The position numbers and the translations under genes are program-made. From JAYSFC01 sp041913505 (GTDB lineage: Bacteria; Pseudomonadota; Gammaproteobacteria; Burkholderiales; Burkholderiaceae_C), in NCBI GenBank assembly GCA_041913505.1, contig JAYSFC010000054.1:1-22099 (forward strand): a DNA stretch of 22,099 nt, written 5' to 3'. Shown piece by piece: positions 13,027-21,002 of this stretch. Position 1 is the first letter of the stretch. Every line of letters starts with the position of its first letter. Below the pieces are notes generated by a model, which ran no database searches, was not told the DNA's origin, and was given only the letters and a program-made list of their open reading frames with translations.

Positions 13027-14003
13027 GCGGGCGGGGCCGCCGGGACGCCCAGCACCACGCCAGGCTGCAGCGGGAAGCCACGCAGGAAATCGGCCGCGGG
13101 CAGGCGCTTGCCGCCCGCGCGTTGCAGGGCGGTTAGGCGCAGGGCGCCTTCGCCGCAAGCCACGGTGACGCCAGTGCCATCTGCCGACAGAATCTGCCCC
13201 GGGTGCGCATCTGCAGTGCGGATGTCGCTATCAATTTCATAGTCCCAGAGTTTGATGGCCTCGCCGCCGCACTGGGTGGCTGCCCCTGGGAAGGGGTTGA
13301 AGGCGCGGATGCGCCGGCCGATCGCCTCGGCGGACTGCGACCAGTCCACGCTGGCTTCCTGCTTCTCGATCTTGTGCGCGTAGGTCACGCCCTCGGCGGG
13401 CTGGGGCGTGGCCGTGAGGCCGCCGCAGGCGGCCAGCTCCAGCGCCTCGACGATGAGGCGCCCGCCCAGCGCCGCAAGCCGGTCGTGCAGCGTGGCCGTG
13501 GTGTCGCGCGCGCCGATAGGCAGGCGCTCCAGGAGCAGCATGTCGCCCGTGTCCAGGCCCGCGTCCATCTGCATGATGGTGACGCCTGTCTCGGCGTCTC
13601 CGGCTTCGATGGCGCGGTGGATGGGCGCCGCGCCGCGCCAGCGCGGCAGCAGGCTGGCGTGGATGTTGAGGCAGCCTTTGGCCGGGGTGTCGAGCACCCA
13701 TTGCGGCAGGATCAGGCCGTAGGCCGCGACCACCATCGCGTCGGCCCGGGCCGCCTCGATGGCCGCGCGGGCGGCGGCGGCGTCCTCGGGGTATTTGCCG
13801 TCAAGGCGCAGGCTGCGCGGCTGGGCCACGGCGATGCCGTGCTCCAGTGCGCACTGCTTGACGGGCGAGGCCTGCAGCTTCATGCCGCGGCCGGCAGGCC
13901 GGTCGGGCTGGGTCAGGACCAGGGGAACGGTGAAGCCCGCGCCGAGCAGGCGCTCCAGCGCCACGCGGGCGAATTCCGGGGTGCCGGCGAAGATCAGTCT
14001 CAT
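13023..14003 (-). CDS. fmt: Methionyl-tRNA formyltransferase
   Basis: This enzyme of 326 residues formylates Met-tRNA(fMet) from 10-formyl-THF. MRLIFAGTPEFARVALERLL starts the Rossmann-like domain. QPDRPAGRGMKLQASPVK forms the tRNA loop, CLNIHASLLPRWRGAAPI holds the catalytic Asn/His, and GVTIMQMDAGLDTGDML the catalytic Asp. The C-terminal tRNA-binding domain (from about 210) is complete. It sits 24 bases after a small lipoprotein gene that follows def, so formylation and deformylation genes share one unit. Codons for YEIDSD (complement of 13227-13243) are a local AT-rich patch matching a short repeat found at 659-676. Confidence 0.97.
   Translation of the reverse strand: MRLIFAGTPEFARVALERLLGAGFTVPLVLTQPDRPAGRGMKLQASPVKQCALEHGIAVAQPRSLRLDGKYPEDAAAARAAIEAARADAMVVAAYGLILPQWVLDTPAKGCLNIHASLLPRWRGAAPIHRAIEAGDAETGVTIMQMDAGLDTGDMLLLERLPIGARDTTATLHDRLAALGGRLIVEALELAACGGLTATPQPAEGVTYAHKIEKQEASVDWSQSAEAIGRRIRAFNPFPGAATQCGGEAIKLWDYEIDSDIRTADAHPGQILSADGTGVTVACGEGALRLTALQRAGGKRLPAADFLRGFPLQPGVVLGVPAAPPA
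13227..13243. repeat. Short AGCTATCAA-type repeat inside fmt, copy 2
   Basis: GCTATCAATTTCATAGT lies within the fmt coding region and encodes part of YEIDSD on the minus strand. It matches the intergenic copy at 660-676 at both ends (GCTATCAA and ATAGT) and is AT-rich against its GC-rich surroundings. If it is a true repeat insertion, it has been absorbed in frame into the C-terminal domain of the enzyme. Confidence 0.45.
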
Positions 14004-14027
14004 GAAGGCTGTGGAGTGCGGTGCCGC

Positions 14028-14540
14028 TCAGTTGCGGGCATCGTCGCCACGGGGCAGTTCGTCGGTGAACAGCAACTGGCGAACCACACCCGAGCGGTCG
14101 ATGTGGATGTGCGCGAAACGCGGGTTGTTGAAGTCGTCAAGGAAGCGGTAGGTCCAGACATCGCCATCGAAGGTGGCGACGCGCTCGACGATCGCGGGCG
14201 GACCGAACTCGCGCTGTACGTCGACCACGGACCAGTGGTTCACGGGAATGGCCTGCAGCCGGGCCAGGGTCAGCACCTGGTCTACACGCACCAGGCGCGC
14301 GTTGGCGTCGAAATCCAGGTGGTATACCGTGCGCCCCGCAGGTTGGGCGGAGTAGAGCAGCCGCTCGCCGCCGCCTTCCAGAGGGGCAGTCCGCGTGGGC
14401 GCGCCGACACGCGCCACCACGTCGGCACGGGAGGCCCCGGGCTTTTCGAAGGCTGGCGAGGCGCAGGCCGCCAGCAGCCCCGCCAGCAGGCTGGTGGCTA
14501 TCAGGCGCCAGAGGCCGGATGATGCGGAGGCTGTGTTCAT
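14028..14540 (-). CDS. Small lipoprotein, BamE/SmpA-like fold suspected
   Basis: This is a 170-residue predicted outer-membrane lipoprotein. The signal peptide ends in LLAGLLAAC with Cys26 as the lipid anchor. The mature part begins with a short linker and ASRADVVARVGAPTRTAPLEGG. It then continues with VYHLDFDANARLVRVDQVLT, FGPPAIVERVATFDGDVWTYRF, and HIDRSGVVRQLLFTDE. This is two copies of a helix plus GxP plus beta-strand pattern, which recalls BamE/SmpA-type domains, so a tandem version is possible. Its ATG overlaps the def stop as ATGA, with GGGAGG about ten bases upstream. The lipoprotein call is strong; the fold is an inference and the function is unknown. Confidence 0.82.
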   Translation of the reverse strand: MNTASASSGLWRLIATSLLAGLLAACASPAFEKPGASRADVVARVGAPTRTAPLEGGGERLLYSAQPAGRTVYHLDFDANARLVRVDQVLTLARLQAIPVNHWSVVDVQREFGPPAIVERVATFDGDVWTYRFLDDFNNPRFAHIHIDRSGVVRQLLFTDELPRGDDARN

Positions 14541-15049
14541 GTGCGGGTTGCCTCCCGCTGGGCCTTGAGCATCTTGGTCTTGATGCGGTTGCGCTTGAGG
14601 GGCGAGAGGTATTCGACGAAAACCTTGCCCAGCAGGTGGTCCATCTCGTGCTGCATGCACACGGCGAGCAACCCCTCGGCCTCGAGTACGCGCGACTGGC
14701 CCTTGTCGTCGAGCGCGCGCACGTGCACGGCGGTGGAGCGCTCCACGCCGTCGTAGATGCCGGGCACGGACAGGCAGCCTTCGTCGCCCACCACCTTCTC
14801 GGGGCTGGCCCACACGATCTCGGGGTTGATCAGCACCAGGGGCTGGTCGCGCTCTTCCGAGACATCGATCACGACCACGCGCTCGTGCACGTCGACCTGG
14901 GTTGCGGCCAAGCCGATGCCGTGCGCGTCGTACATGGTTTCGAGCATGTTGCCCACCAGGGTCTGGATACGCGCGTCCACCGCTTCCACCGGCTTGGCCA
15001 CCTTGTGGAGCCGGGGATCGGGATAACAAAGAATCGGGAGAATTGCCAT
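14537..15049 (-). CDS. def: Peptide deformylase
   Basis: This 170-residue metalloenzyme removes the formyl group from new proteins. All three motifs are present: GIGLAATQ, EGCLSVP (metal-binding Cys) and QHEMDHLLG (two metal His and the catalytic Glu). ATG at 15049 opens the conserved MAILPILCYPDPRLHKVA start; an upstream in-frame ATG at 15133 would add 28 residues with no family similarity. It is the first gene of the series def, lipoprotein, fmt, azlC, azlD. It is divergent from the LysM gene with a 183-bp gap between them. It is normal in length and motifs. Confidence 0.98.
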   Translation of the reverse strand: MAILPILCYPDPRLHKVAKPVEAVDARIQTLVGNMLETMYDAHGIGLAATQVDVHERVVVIDVSEERDQPLVLINPEIVWASPEKVVGDEGCLSVPGIYDGVERSTAVHVRALDDKGQSRVLEAEGLLAVCMQHEMDHLLGKVFVEYLSPLKRNRIKTKMLKAQREATRT

Positions 15050-15137
15050 GGCCGCTAATGCAAAGATGTCGTTATTTTCGCCACTTTTGGCATTCGCTGC
15101 AGGCCCTCTCTCCAATAATCGTTGCCCAATCAAGGGC

Positions 15138-15167
15138 TTGAGCAGAGAATCTCAGATGGTTTGTAAC
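15138..15167 (+). promoter_or_regulatory. Possible promoter of the LysM-dprA unit
   Basis: TTGAGC (15138-15143) and TGTAAC (15162-15167), 18 bases apart, form a weak sigma-70-like pair in the def/LysM divergent gap (15050-15232). Further on, a small hairpin CCGGG-AAA-CCCGG (15185-15197) lies in the presumed leader. The def promoter should be in the same gap, but no clear boxes were found. Confidence 0.3.
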
Positions 15168-15232
15168 GTATTTTGCCGCCGTGTCCGGGAAACCCGGGAC
15201 CAGCCGCGGCGCCAGTGAGGGGGCGTTTCTCA

Positions 15233-16456
15233 ATGCAGCAGAAAAGAAACAAGAAGGCGGTCTTCGCATCGGCACGTGCGCTGGGCGCAGGGGCGTCGCT
15301 CGCCATCGTGTTTGCCGCGGCTCCGGCCACGGCCCAAAATTATCCCGTCACCCCTGGCCAGCGCTCCACCGCCCAGCAGGTGGCCCAGAAGGGCGTACCG
15401 CTGGCCGAACTCGCGCCCAACGCACCCGACACTTATGTGGTGAAGCATGGCGACACGCTCTGGGGCATCTCGGGCATGTATCTGCTGCGCCCGTGGCGCT
15501 GGCCCGAGCTCTGGGGCATGAACCTCCAGGCCATCCGCAACCCCCACCTCATCTATCCCGGCCAGACGCTGTACCTTGACAAGCAGGGGGGCTTCGCGCG
15601 CCTTTCCACCAGCCGCCCGGGCTCGTCCGAACCCCCGACCGTGCATGTCTCGCCGCGCACGCGCTATGAGAGCCTGTCGGGCCTGGCCCTGCCCACGCTG
15701 AAGCCGCACCTGATCGAGCCCTTCCTGGCCGAACCCATCGTGGTGGACGGCGACACGCTGGAGCGTGCGCCGCGCGTGGTAGCAACCACCGAGGAGCGCG
15801 TGCTCATGGCCAGTGGCGACCGCGCCTATGTGCGCGGCGATGCGGCCAAGCCGCTGCTGCGCGAGCCCGGCGAGCCCCGGCGCTTCCAGGTGTACCGCGA
15901 TGCCGTGGCGCTCAAGGACCCGCTCACGGGCGCGATCCTCGGCTACGAGGCCCAGTACCTGGGCAAGGCGGAGCTCATCAAGGGCGAGTCGCTGGAGGAG
16001 TCCGCAGACGGCAAGGGCGGCATTGCTTCGGAATACGTGCCTGCCACCGTGGTGCTGTCGGGCACCAAGGAAGAGATCCGCGCTGGCGACCGCCTGCTGC
16101 CCGCCCCCGAGCGGGCCTACATGAGCTACACGCCGCATGCGCCCCAGATCGATGTGGACGCGCGCGTGGTGTCGATCTACGGCAGCACGCCCGTGGCGTA
16201 TGCGGCCCAGAACCAGGTCGTGGCCATCAACGTGGGCACCAACGATGGCATCGAGCCGGGCCATGTGCTGCAGCTCGTGACCAAGGGCGACCGCATCCGC
16301 GACAACACCGATCCCGAGCGCGCCACGATCAAGCTGCCCAGTGAGCGCAACGGCGTCGCCATGGTGTTCCGCACCTTCGACCGCGTGTCCTACGCGCTGA
16401 TCCTCCAGATCCAGACGGCGGTGCGCGTGGGCGATCGCCTCGTCAATCCGCAGTGA
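15233..16456 (+). CDS. Secreted LysM-domain protein
   Basis: This is a 407-residue exported protein. A signal peptide of about 34 residues ends in APATA before QNYP. A LysM domain at about 67-118 (YVVKHGDTLWGISGMYL to NPHLIYPGQTLYLDK) should bind peptidoglycan. The long remainder (about 150-407) is beta-rich, with PLLREPGEPRRFQVYRDA, YEAQYLGKAELIKGE and VAINVGTNDGIEPGHVLQL; I recognise it as conserved with this LysM type but know no activity for it. There is no catalytic hydrolase motif. ATG at 15233 is favoured over upstream readings because it starts the signal peptide, with AGGGGG about ten bases before it. It is placed between def and dprA, 43 bases before dprA. Confidence 0.9.
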   Translation: MQQKRNKKAVFASARALGAGASLAIVFAAAPATAQNYPVTPGQRSTAQQVAQKGVPLAELAPNAPDTYVVKHGDTLWGISGMYLLRPWRWPELWGMNLQAIRNPHLIYPGQTLYLDKQGGFARLSTSRPGSSEPPTVHVSPRTRYESLSGLALPTLKPHLIEPFLAEPIVVDGDTLERAPRVVATTEERVLMASGDRAYVRGDAAKPLLREPGEPRRFQVYRDAVALKDPLTGAILGYEAQYLGKAELIKGESLEESADGKGGIASEYVPATVVLSGTKEEIRAGDRLLPAPERAYMSYTPHAPQIDVDARVVSIYGSTPVAYAAQNQVVAINVGTNDGIEPGHVLQLVTKGDRIRDNTDPERATIKLPSERNGVAMVFRTFDRVSYALILQIQTAVRVGDRLVNPQ

Positions 16457-16462
16457 AACTGG

Positions 16463-16491
16463 CGGGACGTGGCCCGCAGGCCACCGTCCCG
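16463..16491 (+). promoter_or_regulatory. Strong hairpin just upstream of the dprA start
   Basis: CGGGACGTGGCC (16463-16474) pairs with GGCCAC-C-GTCCCG (16479-16491) around a CGCA loop: twelve base pairs with a single bulged C. It ends eight bases before the dprA ATG, fills the place of a ribosome-binding site and has no U-tract. It could limit dprA translation or stabilise the 3' end of the LysM message; both ideas are inference. Confidence 0.5.
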
Positions 16492-16499
16492 GCTCTTGC

Positions 16500-17660
16500 A
16501 TGGACCGTAGTGAACTGGCGGCCTGGCTGCGTCTGACACTCACGCCCGGTGTGGGCAACCACACGGCGCGGCGCCTGCTGGCGCGCTGCGGGTTGCCCGC
16601 ACAGATCTTTGGCCAGCCGCCCTCCTTCTGGCAGGACGGCGTGACCGCGGCGCAGGCTCGGGCGCTGGCCGTGGAGCCCGAAGGGCTTGCGGCGCTCGTG
16701 GACACCACCTGGCAGTGGCTGCACGGCGGCTCCGAGGGCATGGCGCGGATGGTGCTGACGCTGGCGGACGCCGCCTACCCCCAGGGCCTGCTGGCCACGG
16801 AAGACCCTCCGCTTCTGCTCTACGTGGTGGGGCCCGCCGCACTGCTGGCGTCCGCGACGCCTTTTCCCGCCGACAGATGCCTGGCTATGGTGGGCAGCCG
16901 CAATCCCACGGCGCAGGGTGCCGAGCATGCGCGCCAGTTTGCCCGGGCCTTGCGCGAAGCCGGGTTGTGCATCGTGTCGGGCCTGGCGCTGGGGGTGGAT
17001 GCAGCGGCCCATGAGGGAGCGCTGGAGGCCCCGGCGAACGGAGGTCCCGCCACCATCGCCGTGGTGGGCACGGGACTGGACCGCGTGTACCCGAGCCGCC
17101 ACCGTGATCTCGCCCACCGTATCGCGCGCCACGGACTGCTTGTGAGCGAGTACCCGCTGGGCACGCCTCCCCTCGCGGCCAATTTCCCCAAACGCAACCG
17201 CATCATCGCCGGCCTGTCGCAGGGCACTCTGGTGGTGGAGGCAGCGCTCCAATCCGGCTCGCTGATCACCGCACGCCTGGCGGCGGAGCAGGGCCGCGAG
17301 GTGTTTGCCATCCCCGGCTCCATCCAGGCGCCGCAATCGCGCGGATGCCATGCACTGATCCGCCAGGGCGCCAAGCTCGTGGAGTCGGTGCAGGACGTGC
17401 TGGAGGAGTTGCGGCTGCCTGTGCATGCCGCTTCTGGTGGCGAAGCCCGCGCCCCGGCGCAGGATGCCGCGGCTCCCCGCGTGGAGAGCGATAGCCCGCT
17501 GCTGACCGCCATGGGCTACGACCCGATCGGTCTCGATGCGCTGGGCGCCCGCACGGGCATGGCGACCGCCGCGCTGCAGGTGGCCCTGCTCGAACTGGAG
17601 CTCGAGGGACTGGTGGCGCGCCTGCCAGGGGGCTTGTTCCAGCGCGTGGTGCGCGGCTAG
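16500..17660 (+). CDS. dprA: DNA-processing protein DprA
   Basis: This protein of 386 residues binds single-stranded DNA taken up in natural transformation and loads RecA. An N-terminal SAM-like helical region (about 1-75) precedes the Rossmann-type DprA core. The core shows MVGSRNPTAQG, CIVSGLALGVDAAAHEGAL, VVGTGLDRVYPSRH, EYPLGTPPLAANFPKRNRIIAGLS, and EAALQSGSLITARLAAEQGREVFAIPGSI. A C-terminal winged-helix domain (about 325-386) follows a short alanine-rich linker. The start at 16500 begins the family text MDRSELAAWLRL; no ribosome site is visible and a strong hairpin sits in its place. Its stop shares CTAG with the convergent DUF1631 gene. It is intact, consistent with competence if the uptake machinery exists elsewhere. 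Confidence 0.96.
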   Translation: MDRSELAAWLRLTLTPGVGNHTARRLLARCGLPAQIFGQPPSFWQDGVTAAQARALAVEPEGLAALVDTTWQWLHGGSEGMARMVLTLADAAYPQGLLATEDPPLLLYVVGPAALLASATPFPADRCLAMVGSRNPTAQGAEHARQFARALREAGLCIVSGLALGVDAAAHEGALEAPANGGPATIAVVGTGLDRVYPSRHRDLAHRIARHGLLVSEYPLGTPPLAANFPKRNRIIAGLSQGTLVVEAALQSGSLITARLAAEQGREVFAIPGSIQAPQSRGCHALIRQGAKLVESVQDVLEELRLPVHAASGGEARAPAQDAAAPRVESDSPLLTAMGYDPIGLDALGARTGMATAALQVALLELELEGLVARLPGGLFQRVVRG

Positions 17661-19972
17661 TTGAGCAGCCGTTCGGGGTTCGCGTCGAGCTTGGCCAGAG
17701 CATCGCGCGTGGCGCGCACCGTGAGGCTTTCCTCGTCCTGCGGCACGAGCAGGCCCGCCTGCAGGTAAGCGCCCAGGCGCCGCAGCTGCATCAGATAGCA
17801 CGAGCCGTCGATGGCCGCGAACAGGTGCAGCTGTTTGCGCTCGCTCTGCCAGGCGTACTGGACCTGGGCCGAAGCACCGTTGTGGTCCAGCCGGTACCAG
17901 GCACCCAGCTGCAGCTCTTGGGCCCAGGCCACCATGGCCTCGTCCACGGGGGCGCCCGTGTCGGCGATCACCTGGATCGCCGAGGCGTCGATGCCCAGCA
18001 TCATCTCGATGTTGTCGCGCGACAGCGGCATGTCGCCCAGGGTCGCGTCGCCGATGAAATCCTCGAGGTTGGCCAGGCGCTTGGCCATCGCGTCGATGTG
18101 GGCCTGCGGAATGGCGGCAGTCTTGGAGAGAAAGGCCTCGGCCAGCGTATCGGTCAGGACCTTGATCTGCGCGTCCTGCTCGGCCCCTTCGGTGCCCATG
18201 AGGGCTAGGCCCTGCCGCAGGCGTTGCAGCAGGCCAGGAAGGTTCTGGATCACCTGGGCGCGGTCGCTTCGGTTGGGCTTGGCGCTCGCAGCCCAGACGA
18301 GGTCGGCTGCCGCGCGCTTGAAGGCTGCGGTGTCGGCGTGCTGCGCGCCATGGCGTACTGCCGACAGCGCGAGCACCTCGGCCCAGGTCTTGAAAAGGAA
18401 CTCGCGGATCTCGTCGCGCACCGGCATGTCCTTGAGCATGGCGCGCAACTCGATCGTGTACTGGATCGTGAGGGTTTCACGCTGCTCCACCTGCTGTGCC
18501 ACGCTGACCAGGCGCGAGGTGGCCTGTTTTTCGGTCAGGAACTTGGCCAGGAATTTCTCGAACTCGTCGTAGACGAGCTGGAACACGCGCCGGCCGGTTT
18601 CGGGGTATTGCTCGATCACCTGCACGATGCGCCGGATCTCGTTCTCGAGCGCGCTGCCGTTGATGGAGGACGTGTCGAAGCCCATCACGCAAGCGCCCAT
18701 ACGGTCGATGAGCTGGCGCGCCGGGTGGTTGAGGTTGCTGAAGAACTCGGGCTCGGCCAGCGCCACGCGCAGCACGGGCACCTGCAGCCGTGCAAACCAT
18801 ACGCGCACGGCGGGCGGAATCCGGTCCTCGGTCAGGATGCTCTGGAACATGAGCGCCACCACCTCGATGATGGCTTTCTCGCTGGCCGTAGAGGCTTTCT
18901 TCTTGAGTTCGGTCGAGCGCTCGCGTACCGTGCCCACGAGCTGTACCACCGCCTGCGGGCTGTAGTCCTGCACCATGGATGCAAGGCCACTGTAGTAGGT
19001 GTCGGCATGCACGCGGTGGGCTGCCAGCGCCTGGGCCAGGGCCTGCGAGGCCGGTGGTGCATTCACCATGTCATAGCCCGTGGCAGGCTGCACCAGCAGG
19101 CGTCGCAGCTGGGCCATTACTCCTTGGGCCCGGTGGCGCGCGCGCACCAGCGGGGTCGCCCCGGGGGACAGGCCCGCCAAGCCTCCGGCCTGGCTGGAGT
19201 GTGACATCGTGGAGGCGAGCGGAGGCGCTGCGGCGCGGCCCATGGCCTCGCGGGTTTGCGCCAGGGCCTGGGACGCAAGGCCGGAGGGCGCGGGCCCGCC
19301 TTCGCCTGCCGCGGCGGGCGATGTGCCCCGGCGTACGCGGGTGCGCAGGTCGGCCTTCTGGGCAACGCCCTGCTCGTCGTACAAGCGGTTCAGCCCCTGG
19401 TATTGGGCCAGCAGGAGGTCGGCCAGCGCGCGCTGCAGCGGATCGATCACGGTCTGCAGGTTCGCGCGCTGCAGGCCACATTCCACCCATCGCTCCACCA
19501 GCAGTTGGCAGCAAGCCTCCGGGCGCAGGATGTCCTGGTCGGACAGCTCCTTGCCTTCCAGCTGCTGGGTGCGCTGGCGCAGCAGGTCGAATGGTGCGCT
19601 GACCTGCTCCATCACCGTGAGGGCCATGCGGGAGGCGACGATCTGGTTCTCGACCACATCGTCGCTCACCAGCTCGAAACCGGTATTCGCAGGGCGCGCG
19701 CCGCGCAAGGCGCTGGTGGGCGGGGCGAGCGCCTCGTTCGCCCCGCGGGCCACGGCAGTGATCCAGTCGCGGTGGTGTTGCTGGTAGAGCATCCATGCAT
19801 CGCGCCGCGATTGCATGTCGCGCACCGTGCCCGACTGGGACACGAGCGTGCCCAGAAAATCGAGCAGGATCTTGTCGATATCCGCCAATCCGCTGCACAG
19901 CCCCTCGACGAAGCGCTGGCGGGCCAGGCTGGCCAGCCGGCGCTGCGGAGCGGGATCGGGCGGGACGTGCAT
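17657..19972 (-). CDS. DUF1631 family protein, function unknown
   Basis: This is a 771-residue cytoplasmic protein with no signal peptide or membrane helix. An N-terminal helical region (about 15-210) carries VSDDVVENQIVASRMAL, APFDLLRQRTQQLEGKEL and VIDPLQRALADLLLAQYQGL. A low-complexity Ala/Gly/Pro/Ser linker (about 215-280) follows. A long helical middle contains LQVPVLRVALAEPEFFSNLN and NHPARQLIDRMGACVMGFD. A C-terminal beta-rich part (about 690-750: WYRLDHNGASAQVQYAW, KQLHLFAAIDGSCYLM) loosely recalls PilZ-type barrels, though I see no RxxxR c-di-GMP motif. These blocks match the DUF1631 family of beta- and gammaproteobacteria. ATG at 19972 lies 25 bases after the secF stop, so it may be read with secDF. 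No function can be given. Confidence 0.85.
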   Translation of the reverse strand: MHVPPDPAPQRRLASLARQRFVEGLCSGLADIDKILLDFLGTLVSQSGTVRDMQSRRDAWMLYQQHHRDWITAVARGANEALAPPTSALRGARPANTGFELVSDDVVENQIVASRMALTVMEQVSAPFDLLRQRTQQLEGKELSDQDILRPEACCQLLVERWVECGLQRANLQTVIDPLQRALADLLLAQYQGLNRLYDEQGVAQKADLRTRVRRGTSPAAAGEGGPAPSGLASQALAQTREAMGRAAAPPLASTMSHSSQAGGLAGLSPGATPLVRARHRAQGVMAQLRRLLVQPATGYDMVNAPPASQALAQALAAHRVHADTYYSGLASMVQDYSPQAVVQLVGTVRERSTELKKKASTASEKAIIEVVALMFQSILTEDRIPPAVRVWFARLQVPVLRVALAEPEFFSNLNHPARQLIDRMGACVMGFDTSSINGSALENEIRRIVQVIEQYPETGRRVFQLVYDEFEKFLAKFLTEKQATSRLVSVAQQVEQRETLTIQYTIELRAMLKDMPVRDEIREFLFKTWAEVLALSAVRHGAQHADTAAFKRAAADLVWAASAKPNRSDRAQVIQNLPGLLQRLRQGLALMGTEGAEQDAQIKVLTDTLAEAFLSKTAAIPQAHIDAMAKRLANLEDFIGDATLGDMPLSRDNIEMMLGIDASAIQVIADTGAPVDEAMVAWAQELQLGAWYRLDHNGASAQVQYAWQSERKQLHLFAAIDGSCYLMQLRRLGAYLQAGLLVPQDEESLTVRATRDALAKLDANPERLLN

Positions 19973-19997
19973 ATTCCCGGATATTAGCGGCAGAGGA

Positions 19998-20948
19998 TCA
20001 GACCGTGGCGCCCGCGTTGGGGTCGTTCGGGTCGCCTTCCTTCTTGGAGGTCTTGACGAGATCCTCGCGCTTCACCCCCAGCCACATGGCGATGGCGGCG
20101 GCCACGAACACCGAGGAGTAGATGCCGAACAGAATGCCGATGGTCAGCGCGAGCGCGAAGTAGTGCAGGCTCGGGCCGCCGAAGAAGAACATCGACAGCA
20201 CCATGGCCTCGGTAGAGGCGTGGGTGATGATCGTGCGGCTCATCGTGCTCGTGATCGCGTGGTCGATGACCTCGTGCGTGTTCATCTTGCGGTACTTGCG
20301 GAAGGCCTCGCGGATCCGGTCGAAGATCACGACCGATTCGTTCACTGAGTAGCCCAGCACGGCCAGCACGCCGGCCAGCACGGACAGCGAGAACTCCCAC
20401 TGGAAAAAGGCGAAAAAGCCCAGGATGATGACCACGTCGTGCAGGTTGGCGATCACGGCGGCCACGCCGAACTTCCACTCGAAACGGAAGGCCAGGTAGA
20501 TCACGATGCCCAGCACCACCATGCCGAGGGCCATCAGGCCGCCATGCACGAGTTCCTCGCCCACCTGTGGGCCCACGAACTCGGTACGGCGCAGCGTCAC
20601 TTCGGCATCGGCCGCCTTGAGTGCGGTCAGCACCTGCTCGCTTTGCTGCGCGGAGGTCACCCCCTTTTGCGCGGGCAGGCGGATCATCACGTCGCGCGAT
20701 GTGCCGAAGTTCTGCACGATCACGTCGGCATAACCGAGCTTTGACACCGTATCGCGCACCTTGCCGATGTCGGCGGTCTGCACATAGGCCACTTCCATGA
20801 CAGTGCCGCCCGTGAACTCCACCGACAGGTGCAGGCCGCGCGTGAACAGGAAGAACACGGCCAGCGCGAAAGTGATGAAGGAGATCGCGTTGAGCACCAA
20901 CGCGTACTTCATGAACGGGATGTCTTTTCGGATGCGGAAAAATTCCAT
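19998..20948 (-). CDS. secF: Protein translocase subunit SecF
   Basis: This is an inner-membrane RND-like protein of 316 residues (E. coli 323) with about six helices. With SecD it uses the proton gradient to pull exported proteins through SecYEG on the periplasmic side. Helix 1 (about 14-36) is followed by the hallmark LSVEFTGGTVMEVAY and the periplasmic domain to about 125. Then come helices 2-6 with GIVIYLAFRFEWKFGVAAV, LHDVVIILGFF, and the conserved GYSVNESVVIFDRIRE followed by STMSRTIITHAST. Start ATG 20948 has AAGGA seven bases upstream. A charged tail KKEGDPNDPNAG ends the protein. It follows secD by 94 bases. Confidence 0.97.
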   Translation of the reverse strand: MEFFRIRKDIPFMKYALVLNAISFITFALAVFFLFTRGLHLSVEFTGGTVMEVAYVQTADIGKVRDTVSKLGYADVIVQNFGTSRDVMIRLPAQKGVTSAQQSEQVLTALKAADAEVTLRRTEFVGPQVGEELVHGGLMALGMVVLGIVIYLAFRFEWKFGVAAVIANLHDVVIILGFFAFFQWEFSLSVLAGVLAVLGYSVNESVVIFDRIREAFRKYRKMNTHEVIDHAITSTMSRTIITHASTEAMVLSMFFFGGPSLHYFALALTIGILFGIYSSVFVAAAIAMWLGVKREDLVKTSKKEGDPNDPNAGATV

Positions 20949-20987
20949 TTTCTTTTCCTTATTGCGGAATTTTCAGAGGAAGCTCGT

Positions 20988-21002
20988 ATGCGCGCAGCGC
21001 AT
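20988..21002 (-). promoter_or_regulatory. Small perfect hairpin in the secD-secF gap
   Basis: ATGCGC (20988-20993) and GCGCAT (20997-21002) form a 6-bp stem with a three-base loop in the middle of the 94-bp gap between secD and secF. It has no U-tract, so it is not a terminator; it might tune secF relative to secD. It may be chance in GC-rich DNA. Confidence 0.3.

Noticed and set aside
15230..16741. A 503-codon minus-strand frame opposite the LysM gene and the start of dprA
   Set aside because: It crosses two plus-strand genes with clear domains, and its product is low-complexity Arg/His/Ala text.
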